Assembly (NCBI GenBank): GCA_949280095.1
Contig: CASDHD010000004.1
Location: 1-27,573, forward strand
Length of the DNA stretch: 27,573 nucleotides
DNA from: an uncultured Bacilli bacterium
Lineage (GTDB): Bacteria > Bacillota_I > Bacilli_A > RF39 > UBA660
Direction of reading: 5' to 3'
This document shows, one piece after another, positions 1 to 6,806 of this stretch. How positions within the stretch are numbered: the first letter of the stretch is position 1; each line of letters starts with the position of its first letter. The position numbers and the translations under genes are program-made. The notes below the pieces were generated by a model, which saw nothing but the letters and a program-made list of their open reading frames with translations, ran no database searches and had not been told where the DNA came from.

Positions 1-2
1 GG

Positions 3-131
3 ATTTCCAAATTGAAATTATTGTTTAAACGGGATTTCGATAAACTAATTAACAAGAATAAAAAAAGACAACAATATTTGAAAAAAGTATGCTACTCTAT
101 AAATAGAGAGCAGGGAATATATGAAAAGTAA
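3..131 (+). CDS. C-terminal end of an unrecognised protein (partial, cut by window start)
   Basis: One plus-strand frame is open from the window edge to a TAA at 129-131, giving 42 residues ending in VCYSINREQGIYEK. In sequence this AT-rich a random frame would usually hit a stop well before 42 codons, so it is probably the tail of a real gene. Its stop overlaps the first codons of the next gene (ATG at 121), which suggests translational coupling. The residues are Lys-rich with a few aromatic positions, and I do not recognise the family. The evidence is the open frame and the tight overlap only. Confidence 0.5.
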   Translation: MSKLKLLFKRDFDKLINKNKKRQQYLKKVCYSINREQGIYEK

Positions 132-828
132 AAAAAAGATTATAGGGATAGGAATTATTGTTTTATGCGTTCTTAGTTTTGTAGGTTATAAAGCATTTTT
201 ATTAGTTTATTTTAACCATAGTGATAAAGAATATAGAGAAATTTTTAATGAAATAACAGATCTTTCCATTCACAAAAATGTAATTAATCAAAATGCAAGT
301 GTTGGAAATTTGCATTATTTTGTACCAATTGAATTAAAAGAAGAAAAACAAGAGAATGGTCAAAAAATATATGTTGAACGGGATGATAATGGAAATCAAG
401 TGGCTCAACTTACAATTGGTTTAGCAAATCTAAGTTCTTTAGAAGATACTAAACAATCTTTAAACTTTGTTCATTATGAAAAACTTGCAAAGAAATATAA
501 TATTCAAGATGAAATTGATTTATATCATTATTATTACGAGCATAAAGAAGAAAACGCAAATATTTTTTGGAGTAGTTCTCATATTAAGATGAACGGCTTT
601 GTTAATCATTATATGCTTATTGTATCTTCTGGTGGAACTAGTTGTCATTCCTATTTTTTAAATGATGATTTAAAAGGATATCTATTAGAATGTTCGAATA
701 GAAATGTTTATGATGCTTATTTTGTGTATGAAAAAGAACTTTATGTAGTAAACTTTATGGGAAAAGAGAGTACGTCTATGACTTATCAAGAATTTATAAA
801 AATATTAGAGTCTATTTCTTTTGCTTAG
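121..828 (+). CDS. Hypothetical single-pass membrane-anchored protein
   Basis: A 235-residue protein of unknown function. A short basic N-terminus (MKSKKK) is followed by one hydrophobic segment at about residues 7-30, so most of the chain should lie outside the membrane as an anchored domain. There is no lipobox Cys after the hydrophobic segment. The outer part is mixed alpha/beta in character, with many Tyr, Asn and Glu residues, and contains two Cys (in SCHSYF and LECSNR) that could form a disulfide. The start is supported by AGCAGGGA a few bases upstream. It overlaps the preceding reading frame by 11 bases, so the two are probably co-transcribed. I do not recognise a domain. Confidence 0.75.
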   Translation: MKSKKKIIGIGIIVLCVLSFVGYKAFLLVYFNHSDKEYREIFNEITDLSIHKNVINQNASVGNLHYFVPIELKEEKQENGQKIYVERDDNGNQVAQLTIGLANLSSLEDTKQSLNFVHYEKLAKKYNIQDEIDLYHYYYEHKEENANIFWSSSHIKMNGFVNHYMLIVSSGGTSCHSYFLNDDLKGYLLECSNRNVYDAYFVYEKELYVVNFMGKESTSMTYQEFIKILESISFA

Positions 829-839
829 AAAAATTTGGA

Positions 840-869
840 AGAAATTGTTATTTCAAATGATTTCTTTTT
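840..869 (+). terminator. Weak terminator-like hairpin
   Basis: AGAAAT and ATTTCT can pair (6 bp) and are followed directly by a T tract. It lies between the stop at 828 and the next promoter. The stem is short and AT-rich, so support is weak. Confidence 0.3.
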
Positions 870-878
870 TGTTATACT
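870..878 (+). promoter_or_regulatory. Extended -10 promoter for the DUF1848 gene
   Basis: TG at 870-871, one base, then TATACT at 873-878: an extended -10 element 22 bases before the ATG at 901. Predicted transcription would start near 885, just ahead of the SD sequence AAGAAGGCGG. No good -35 is visible, as is usual for extended -10 promoters. Confidence 0.5.
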
Positions 879-900
879 ATGTCTTGAAGAAGGCGGTTTT

Positions 901-1779
901 ATGATTTTAAATATAAGTGGAAGAACCGATATTGTGGCTTTTTATACGCCTTGGCTTATGAACCGTATGAATGAAGGATTTGTCGATGTGCGAAATCCTT
1001 TTTTTCCAAAGAAAGTAAGTCGTATTTATTTTAAAGATGTGGACTTAATCGTTTTTTGCACCAAAAATCCATTTCCTATTCTACCTTTTTTAAAAGATAT
1101 TCAAATTCCTGTTGTTTTTCAAGTAACTTTAACACCTTATAAAAAAGATATTGAACCTAATGTTCCTGATAAAAAGAAAGTATTAGAAACAATTTTACAT
1201 ATCTCTAATATTGTGGGTATAGAAAATGTATATGTAAGGTATGACCCCATTCTTATAAATGATGCCTATACAATAGATTACCATTGTAGAGCGTTTGAAA
1301 AATTATGTAGTGTTTTAGAAAATTCGGTGAAACATGTGATTATCTCTTTTGTAGATATTTATAAAAATGTAGAAAGAAATAAAGATGTTTTGCAATTAAA
1401 AGAAATTACAAGAGAAGATTTTGAAACCATTGGAAAAAATTTTAGTGCTATTGGGAAAAAGTATGGCATTGCAGTGCAAAGTTGTTATGAGCAAGATAAG
1501 TTAGAACCTTATGGGATTTTAAATATACCTTGTGTATCTAAAGAACTTGCTTTTCGTTTAACTGGGAAGAAGTTTTCAAAATGGCAAGCAAGAGATTGTG
1601 CCTGTGTTTCTATGGTAGATATTGGAGAATATAATACATGTTCTCATTTTTGTAAGTATTGCTATGCAAATTATAATGAGAAAAGTATAAAGCAAAATAT
1701 TTTAAAACATGATGTCCATTCTTCTTTATTAATAGGTACTTTAAAAGAGAGTGATGAAATAAAAGTTCGCAGAAAATGA
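901..1779 (+). CDS. DUF1848 family protein (Cys-rich C-terminus)
   Basis: A 292-residue protein matching the DUF1848 pattern: an N-terminal SGRTDIVAFYTPW, then NRMNEGFVDVRNPF and CTKNPFP, and a C-terminal cysteine cluster at residues 233-254 (CACV, then DIGEYNTC, HFCKYCYAN). C247, C251 and C254 are spaced CX3CX2C, the spacing used for the radical-SAM Fe-S cluster, although here it is C-terminal. The family is generally described as a probable Fe-S protein of unknown reaction. The frame is open further upstream (to about 835), but ATG 901 is the better start: it is preceded by AAGGCGG, and the upstream stretch holds the -10 element. The gene appears monocistronic under its own extended -10 promoter. 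Confidence 0.88.
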   Translation: MILNISGRTDIVAFYTPWLMNRMNEGFVDVRNPFFPKKVSRIYFKDVDLIVFCTKNPFPILPFLKDIQIPVVFQVTLTPYKKDIEPNVPDKKKVLETILHISNIVGIENVYVRYDPILINDAYTIDYHCRAFEKLCSVLENSVKHVIISFVDIYKNVERNKDVLQLKEITREDFETIGKNFSAIGKKYGIAVQSCYEQDKLEPYGILNIPCVSKELAFRLTGKKFSKWQARDCACVSMVDIGEYNTCSHFCKYCYANYNEKSIKQNILKHDVHSSLLIGTLKESDEIKVRRK

Positions 1780-1789
1780 AAAATAGTTA

Positions 1790-1798
1790 TGGTATAAT
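1790..1798 (+). promoter_or_regulatory. Extended -10 promoter
   Basis: TG at 1790-1791, then TATAAT at 1793-1798, 20 bases before the ATG at 1819. A clear SD (GAAAGGAG) lies at 1803-1810. Confidence 0.55.
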
Positions 1799-1818
1799 GG
1801 TAGAAAGGAGTTTTTAGG

Positions 1819-2109
1819 ATGAATTTAGAAGATGAATTTAAATTATTAGTTAGTGGTTATTTTGGCGTAATGGAAATGGATGAATACAAATTAAAGGAAT
1901 ATATTTTAAAAGATATCGAAGAATATATAAAAAATTTTGTTGCTTTAAGTCCGATAGCAAATTATAATTATAATGAAGTTGCAGAAAATATTAAAGATAC
2001 TGTTTCATTAAAAGTAAAACTTCAAGATAGTTTACTCACTTTACGAAAAATAAAGGCTCCTTTAGAATTGATATTGATGATTAAAGGAAGATTAGAGGAA
2101 TTGAAATAG
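1819..2109 (+). CDS. Small hypothetical protein (96 aa)
   Basis: A 96-residue acidic, Leu/Lys-rich, probably all-helical soluble protein. No signal peptide, membrane segment or Cys motif is seen and I do not recognise a family. A consensus extended -10, a strong SD (GAAAGGAG, 8 bases before the ATG) and codon use like its neighbours support it as a real gene. It ends 6 bases before the mature tRNA-Gln sequence, so the tRNA may be processed from the same transcript. Confidence 0.7.
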   Translation: MNLEDEFKLLVSGYFGVMEMDEYKLKEYILKDIEEYIKNFVALSPIANYNYNEVAENIKDTVSLKVKLQDSLLTLRKIKAPLELILMIKGRLEELK

Positions 2110-2115
2110 TTTTAT

Positions 2116-2192
2116 TGCCCCATAGCCAAGCGGTAAGGTATCGGATTCTGACTCCGACATTCCGTAGGTTCGAATCCTACTGGGGCAGCCAA
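2116..2192 (+). tRNA. tRNA-Gln (anticodon CUG), CCA encoded
   Basis: The acceptor stem TGCCCCA (2116-2122) pairs with TGGGGCA (2182-2188), followed by discriminator G and an encoded CCA (2190-2192). The anticodon arm is TCGGA / TCCGA around the loop TTCTGAC, giving anticodon CUG for CAG codons. The T arm is GTAGG TTCGAAT CCTAC. All arms fold cleanly. The CUG anticodon rather than the general UUG is worth noting in so AT-rich a genome. Confidence 0.93.
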
Positions 2193-2201
2193 GAGAATTT
2201 A

Positions 2202-2233
2202 AGATGGTAAGAGATTACTATCTTTTATTTTTT
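2202..2233 (+). terminator. Rho-independent terminator after tRNA-Gln
   Basis: AAGATGGTAA pairs with TTACTATCTT (10 bp including one G-U) around a GAGA tetraloop, followed by a T-rich tract. It begins 10 bases after the tRNA CCA end. Confidence 0.75.
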
Positions 2234-2245
2234 TACACTATGCCT

Positions 2246-2413
2246 TCATTTTGAAGGATATAAGTAAGATTTTAAAGTTAATTTACCATTTACTACTTTA
2301 TATAAGTGATTTATTTTAATAATTCTTCCTTCATTATCGAATGTGTAGTATAATTTTATTAGAGTCAAGAAATCTTCTTTAAAGTTACCAATTACATAAA
2401 TGTTAAATAATGG
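2246..2413 (-). pseudogene. Start-less C-terminal gene remnant
   Basis: On the minus strand a frame runs open for 55 codons from a TAA (2414-2416) to a TGA stop (2246-2248). It reads protein-like: IYVIGNFKEDF, then LYYTFDNEGRIIKINHLYK, ending SYLYPSK. No ATG or GTG with an SD lies at its 5' end, so it looks like the tail of a truncated gene rather than an intact one. It fills most of the gap between the tRNA terminator and the MFS gene. I do not recognise the parent family. Confidence 0.4.
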
Positions 2414-2519
2414 TTATTTATTATCACTTATACTATATTAACTTGAATTTTTATGTTTTTTTTAAATAATTAATTTAATGTTCAAATTAATATAACTTGT
2501 AGAAATTATGGAGGTAAAA

Positions 2520-3740
2520 ATGAAGTATAAAAAAGAATATAAAAAATATTTAATTTCGTCTACATTAGACACTGCTAATAATAGAATTGCTAGTGCTTCT
2601 TTCATAACTGCATTTGCCATATATCTAGGTTTGTCTGATTTAGTTTTGGGAATATATGCAGTTTTAGATACAATGACTAATGTAATTCAAGTTTTCGCAG
2701 CACCATTATTTTCTAAAATTGGACAATCCAAAAAAATAGTATTAACTAACTATTCAATATATAGAATCTCTTCTGTTTCTATGGCATTTATACCATTTAT
2801 ATCAAACGATATAGGCATTAGAACTATATTATTTCTGATATTAGCAACAATTTATGCAGTAACTGGTGAAATGGGTTATATAACTTTTGTTAATTGGAGA
2901 ATGACTTTAATAAATAAAGAAGATAGAACTGCATTTGCTGCCAAAAGAAACTTTTTAAAAAATACACTTGTATTATCATTTAGTTTAATTATGGGAATTG
3001 TTCTTGATAGATTTACAGCATCTGGATATGAATTATATGGTTTTATTATATTGTTTGTGATAGTATTTATCATTGCATTTATAGATATTGCAATTAGAAT
3101 AAAGACTTATAAGCCAGAAATAATTCAAGAAAAAATCAGTATAAAAGATAATATAATTATACCAGCAAAAGACAAAAAATTTAGAAGTGTTCTTATAACA
3201 GGTGGTTTAAATAGATTTGCTTATGGTATTGGAACAATGTATTTAAATGTATTTTTATTAAGATATTTAAAAATTAACTATTTATATTATAGTGTTTTAA
3301 ATATACTAGTGAATTTATCAGAGGCTTTTTCTAGTAAATATTGGGGAAAGAAATCTGAAAGTAGAAATTGGTCTAAAATTATACTACCTATGTGTGTAAT
3401 ATTTATTATTGTATTTGTAATATTATTATCATTTAATAACGAACAACTTTTATATTTATTGCCTATAATATACATACTCATAGGATTTGGTAATGCTTCT
3501 TATGAAATGTTTGATCATATAGCAATATATGAAACAGCAAAGGATAAATTCCAAACTTCTTATGTGACATTTGAAAGATTTATTGAGGGAATAGTAACTA
3601 TGATACTTCCGATTTTATCATATACAATTTTTAAAGAAAGCAACGATGTAATAAAAGTCACTTTTATAATTGCAATATTTAGTTACATAGCCTTATTTGT
3701 ATATTATAAGTTAAAAAAAGATAAATTAATGAATCGTTAA
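2520..3740 (+). CDS. MFS-type permease
   Basis: A 406-residue, strongly hydrophobic protein with about 12 predicted membrane segments and a basic loop near the middle (YKPEIIQEKISIKDN), as in major facilitator superfamily carriers. The substrate cannot be told. The start is ATG 2520: GGAGG at 2510-2514 sits 5 bases ahead of it, whereas the in-frame ATG at 2508 overlaps that SD and is unlikely. Codon use stands apart: 13 of 14 Arg codons are AGA and Ile is heavily ATA, while the adjacent DUF1848 gene mixes AGA with CGN and AGG. Together with its position beside a tRNA, a gene remnant and odd hairpins, this suggests acquisition by transfer. Confidence 0.85.
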   Translation: MKYKKEYKKYLISSTLDTANNRIASASFITAFAIYLGLSDLVLGIYAVLDTMTNVIQVFAAPLFSKIGQSKKIVLTNYSIYRISSVSMAFIPFISNDIGIRTILFLILATIYAVTGEMGYITFVNWRMTLINKEDRTAFAAKRNFLKNTLVLSFSLIMGIVLDRFTASGYELYGFIILFVIVFIIAFIDIAIRIKTYKPEIIQEKISIKDNIIIPAKDKKFRSVLITGGLNRFAYGIGTMYLNVFLLRYLKINYLYYSVLNILVNLSEAFSSKYWGKKSESRNWSKIILPMCVIFIIVFVILLSFNNEQLLYLLPIIYILIGFGNASYEMFDHIAIYETAKDKFQTSYVTFERFIEGIVTMILPILSYTIFKESNDVIKVTFIIAIFSYIALFVYYKLKKDKLMNR

Positions 3741-3802
3741 GAAAGAATTATAGTCATGACTAATACTTAATATTTTGCTATATGCTTCATGCTACATGCT
3801 AC

Positions 3803-3864
3803 ATAATAAGGATAATACTATACTTATTATAGCGAGACTTTAGTGGCTACGACACTAGTCTCGC
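3803..3864. repeat. Two adjacent strong inverted repeats
   Basis: The first hairpin pairs ATAATAAG (3803-3810) with CTTATTAT (3823-3830). The second, one base later, pairs GCGAGACT (3832-3839) with AGTCTCGC (3857-3864), with an inner AGTG/CACT extension. The second is far more GC-rich than its surroundings. A T10 run follows only at 3901, so this is not a textbook terminator, though it could end transcription from the MFS gene. The rest of the 3741-4005 gap is AT-rich with a candidate TATAAT at 3974-3979 and no visible gene. Confidence 0.6.
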
Positions 3865-4005
3865 CTATATGATTATGCTTTGATACTATGACATTGCATA
3901 TTTTTTTTTTATACTTAAAAAAAACTGAATTTTTACAACTAATTTACTACTTTATTTTTAGTATAAAAAAATTTATAATAAATTTAGGAAATGAGGTAGT
4001 AAGAA

Positions 4006-4263
4006 ATGGAAGAACAATTTTTTATAGAATTGGAGGATTATATTCGTAGATTAAATAAAATGGCATTTAATTCTAAAGATAAAGAGTTGTTGCAATTAAC
4101 GAAAGATTTTTTGAATTTAAAACTAAGGATAAAATCTGAAAAAGAAAAGAAGCCAAGAGGTGGAATTGTAGAAAATAATAGGCCCATGGTGCAATTAGAT
4201 GGTGGTTTTGGTCATATTATGTATAATGAAGAAGAAGCAAATTGTAGATCAAATAGGGGGTAA
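4006..4263 (+). CDS. Small hypothetical protein (85 aa)
   Basis: An 85-residue hydrophilic protein. The first 50 residues look helical, with a heptad-like spacing of Leu, Ile and Phe, followed by a basic patch (KSEKEKKPRGG) and an acidic, Gly-containing tail. It has no signal peptide and no family I recognise. The start is preceded by GAGGTAGTAAG. Its stop abuts the next gene, so the two form a small operon and probably act together. Confidence 0.65.
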   Translation: MEEQFFIELEDYIRRLNKMAFNSKDKELLQLTKDFLNLKLRIKSEKEKKPRGGIVENNRPMVQLDGGFGHIMYNEEEANCRSNRG

Positions 4264-4268
4264 TGGAG

Positions 4269-5036
4269 ATGAAAAGTTTAGGGGAATTAAGGTATCCAAT
4301 AAAATATGTAATGATGCAAATTAAAGAGCAACAGAGTGAATGGAACTGTGGACAAAATGGTGAAGCTTTTAACATAGTTGTTAAAGCATACGTTGTTGGG
4401 GAATCGATTAAAAAAGTTTATTTTTATGATGGAACAGAAAGTTGCGACAAGATTTATGAAGTTGTATTTTCGCATTCTAAAAAAGATATTGAATATTATG
4501 GAGAATGTGAAAGAGTAGTGCCTGAGTATTTATATGGTCAATATTCCAATTCACATTTTGTAAATCAGGTATTTTCGACTTTTGAAGAAGCTATTGCTGT
4601 AGCGACTCGTGCTAATTGCTATATCCTTAATCAAATGATAGGGCTAATACCTTATGATGAGAATTTTTTGGAAGAAAAAGAAAAGATAGAAAAAAGGTTT
4701 CAAGTTAAAGCAAAACTATATCATGAAATAGAACAAAAGATAAAAAATGAAAGTATGGATATGCTGGTTACTAAAGATCAAGAAAAGAATACAAAACCTT
4801 TATTAGAGGAAATACTTGAAAATCCTAGTGATTTTTACAAAAAAGCAGCAAGCATTTTGTCTCTTGAAGAAAGGGAATTTATAAGAGGTCAAATTCAAAA
4901 TAAAAGTTGTAATAATTGTATGAATGATTCCTGTAAAGTAGAAAGCAGTGAAAAATCTAGATTTGACTTTTGTGTTGCTTGGGATAATGAAGAATTAATA
5001 GGAATGCAAAGAATATTAAATAAAAATAATTTTTAA
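4269..5036 (+). CDS. Hypothetical protein with C-terminal Cys cluster
   Basis: About 255 residues, soluble, unknown function. The N-terminal two thirds look like an alpha/beta domain (for example VFSTFEEAIAVATRANCYIL). A charged helical linker follows, and near the C-terminus four cysteines are arranged CX2CX4C (SCNNCMNDSCKV) plus a later C (DFCVAW), which could hold Zn or an Fe-S cluster. ATG 4263 overlaps the upstream stop, but ATG 4269 is 8 bases after AGGGGG (4255-4260), a better SD distance, so I prefer it. It is the second gene of a two-gene unit and is followed by a good terminator. Such Cys-tailed proteins are frequent on mobile elements, but I cannot name the family. Confidence 0.72.
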   Translation: MKSLGELRYPIKYVMMQIKEQQSEWNCGQNGEAFNIVVKAYVVGESIKKVYFYDGTESCDKIYEVVFSHSKKDIEYYGECERVVPEYLYGQYSNSHFVNQVFSTFEEAIAVATRANCYILNQMIGLIPYDENFLEEKEKIEKRFQVKAKLYHEIEQKIKNESMDMLVTKDQEKNTKPLLEEILENPSDFYKKAASILSLEEREFIRGQIQNKSCNNCMNDSCKVESSEKSRFDFCVAWDNEELIGMQRILNKNNF

Positions 5037-5061
5037 CTAATCCAAATTTTAAATTGTCAAC

Positions 5062-5098
5062 AAAGTAATATGTTTAAAAAACGTATTACTTTTTATTT
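5062..5098 (+). terminator. Rho-independent terminator
   Basis: AAAGTAATA pairs with TATTACTTT, extended inward by further pairs to a stem of about 13 bp, followed by TTTTTATTT. It lies 26 bases after the stop at 5036. Confidence 0.8.
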
Positions 5099-5151
5099 GA
5101 GATAATAAGAAACAAATGCTTTTTAATTTTTAAAATTAGAACTCAATTTAT

Positions 5152-5167
5152 TACTAAAATTTTAGTA
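5152..5167. repeat. 16-bp perfect palindrome
   Basis: TACTAAAATTTTAGTA is a perfect palindrome, followed by a T-rich stretch and lying 79 bases before the ATG at 5247. It could be an operator or simply an AT-rich chance palindrome. Confidence 0.35.
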
Positions 5168-5246
5168 TTTTTAGTTTTTTTTGCTACGCCAACTTTTTAC
5201 ATCTTCATATAAATAATAAGGAAGTAAAAAGAAAAGAGAGGTTTTT

Positions 5247-5993
5247 ATGGAGGAAATTGCAATACAAGATTTAAAAGCTTGGGAACGAAAAAAGTTAAAA
5301 AGAAAAATAATAAAAACAATCAAAGAAAAGGAAACCACAAAAAAGATAGAAGAAAAAGAAATTTTAATACATGAATATAAAAATAAATTAGAGGAAAATA
5401 AAAAAAATAGAACTCAATGTATTATAGAAAATCAAAAAAGAAGATTAAAAACTAATGAATTTGAAAAAAGAATGACAGAATATGAATTTGAAGGTTATGT
5501 TTTTGAATTAGAAATTGCTCTTTTAGAAAAAGATGTAACAGATAATAAATCCCTTCATAAACGACTAAATATTTTATATTTACTGTTAAGTTTTTATGAT
5601 GGTATAGAAGTTGTAGTAATGACAGACTTGAATGGTCAAAAGAAGAAAATGAATCAAAATGATATTGAAAATTTATTTAGAATGATGGTTTTAGAAGAAA
5701 TGAAAGAAAATTTAGAAATGGAGCAAAAATGTGAGCAACTTTATATGCTTATTAATTCAGTACATAATTATACTGTAAATGAAAAGCATAAATTCTATTT
5801 AGATGAAGAAAGAAAAAAGGAAATGTATGCAAGTATTTTAGAAGGACATGTGCGTATTTTAGAAGTAGAAAATGATTATAATAAAATAAAAGAATTACAA
5901 GATGTTTCATTTATTGTAGGAGATTTTTTTGAACCTATTCATTTTGCTTATGAACATCTTTTTAAAAAAGAGGAATTAATTCGAAAGAAGTAA
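5247..5993 (+). CDS. Hypothetical coiled-coil protein
   Basis: A 248-residue, highly charged cytoplasmic protein. Residues 1-100 are almost entirely Lys, Glu, Arg, Ile and Leu with coiled-coil spacing. A hydrophobic stretch (LYLLLSFYDGIEVVVM) follows at about 110-125, then a second helical region to the end. There is no signal peptide and no catalytic motif, and I do not recognise a family. The start is supported by GAGAGG 7 bases upstream. It stands alone between two terminators. Confidence 0.7.
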   Translation: MEEIAIQDLKAWERKKLKRKIIKTIKEKETTKKIEEKEILIHEYKNKLEENKKNRTQCIIENQKRRLKTNEFEKRMTEYEFEGYVFELEIALLEKDVTDNKSLHKRLNILYLLLSFYDGIEVVVMTDLNGQKKKMNQNDIENLFRMMVLEEMKENLEMEQKCEQLYMLINSVHNYTVNEKHKFYLDEERKKEMYASILEGHVRILEVENDYNKIKELQDVSFIVGDFFEPIHFAYEHLFKKEELIRKK

Positions 5994-6026
5994 AAAGAAA
6001 CAATTTTAAGCTTATTAGAATACCAA

Positions 6027-6060
6027 GCTATTTACAATATTGTAGATAGTTTTTTATTTT
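6027..6060 (+). terminator. Rho-independent terminator
   Basis: CTATTTACAA (6028-6037) and TTGTAGATAG (6040-6049) pair with one G-U, the innermost bases forming the loop, followed by TTTTTTATTTT. Confidence 0.7.
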
Positions 6061-6072
6061 CTAGAAAAGAGT

Positions 6073-6104
6073 GTCACTTCCTAGTCACAAATTCTTCATA
6101 TACT
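6073..6104 (+). promoter_or_regulatory. Promoter with direct repeat, candidate response-regulator site
   Basis: Two copies of GTCAC start at 6073 and 6084, an 11-bp (one helical turn) spacing. They are followed by TATACT at 6099-6104, a good -10. The expected -35 position (6076-6081) has no TTGACA match and falls inside the repeat. This is the usual layout of an activator-dependent promoter driven by an OmpR-family regulator, and such a regulator is encoded at 10102. The link is inference. Confidence 0.45.
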
Positions 6105-6128
6105 TATTTTGAAGAAAGGAAAAATTTT

Positions 6129-6806
6129 ATGGAAATATTAAAAGTAGAAAACTTAACTAAAACCTATGGAAATGGGGACGAAAAAATTAATGCTGTAGAT
6201 CATATCAATTTCTCTATTGAAAAGGGAGAGTTTGTGGCAATTGTTGGGGCAAGTGGTAGTGGGAAATCGACTCTACTACATTTACTCGGAGGAGTAGATC
6301 GTCCTACTAGTGGGAATGTGTATATTGATGGTCATGATATTTATAATTTAAATGATGATGCTCTTGCTATATTTAGAAGAAGACAAATTGGAATTATTTA
6401 TCAATTTTATAATTTGATTCCTATTTTAAATGTCAAAGAAAATATTATGCTTCCCTGTGACTTAGATAGTGCAAGTGTTTCAAAAGAACGTCTAGAAGAA
6501 GTATTAGAAACATTAAATTTAAAAACACGTGAAACACATTTGCCCAATGAACTTTCTGGTGGACAACAACAAAGAGTTTCCATTGGACGGGCAATTATCA
6601 ACAACCCTGCAATAGTACTTGCAGATGAACCAACAGGAAATTTAGATTCAAAAGCAAGTGATGAAATTGTTTCCCTTTTAAAAATGTCAAATAAAAAATA
6701 TAATCAAACAATCATTATGATTACACATGATTTAGAAATTGCTAAAGTCGCAGATCGTATTATTACTTTTGATGATGGTAAAATTATAAAGGATGAGAAA
6801 AATTAA
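6129..6806 (+). CDS. ABC transporter ATPase (MacB/LolD-like exporter)
   Basis: A 225-residue nucleotide-binding protein that powers the permease encoded next. All ABC motifs are intact: Walker A GASGSGKST at residues 40-48, Q-loop Gln92, signature LSGGQQQR at 142-149, Walker B IVLADEP at 162-168 followed by the D-loop, and switch His200. The LSGGQQQRVSIGRA and ADEPTGNLD forms are typical of the MacB/LolD/BceA branch that pairs with FtsX-type permeases. The stop overlaps the permease start by one base (TAATG), so translation is coupled. The SD is AAGGA. Probable role: energising export or sensing of an antimicrobial peptide or other envelope-active compound, with the two-component genes downstream. 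Confidence 0.93.
   Translation: MEILKVENLTKTYGNGDEKINAVDHINFSIEKGEFVAIVGASGSGKSTLLHLLGGVDRPTSGNVYIDGHDIYNLNDDALAIFRRRQIGIIYQFYNLIPILNVKENIMLPCDLDSASVSKERLEEVLETLNLKTRETHLPNELSGGQQQRVSIGRAIINNPAIVLADEPTGNLDSKASDEIVSLLKMSNKKYNQTIIMITHDLEIAKVADRIITFDDGKIIKDEKN

Noticed and set aside
2160..2192. Possible attachment-site duplication of the tRNA-Gln 3' end
   Set aside because: I looked for a second copy of the T-arm and acceptor sequence downstream and found none in the window.
3904..3971. TTTTTTTATAC and GTATAAAAAAA as terminal inverted repeats of an element
   Set aside because: Both arms are almost pure A/T and such pairs are expected by chance here. The 46 bases between carry nothing.
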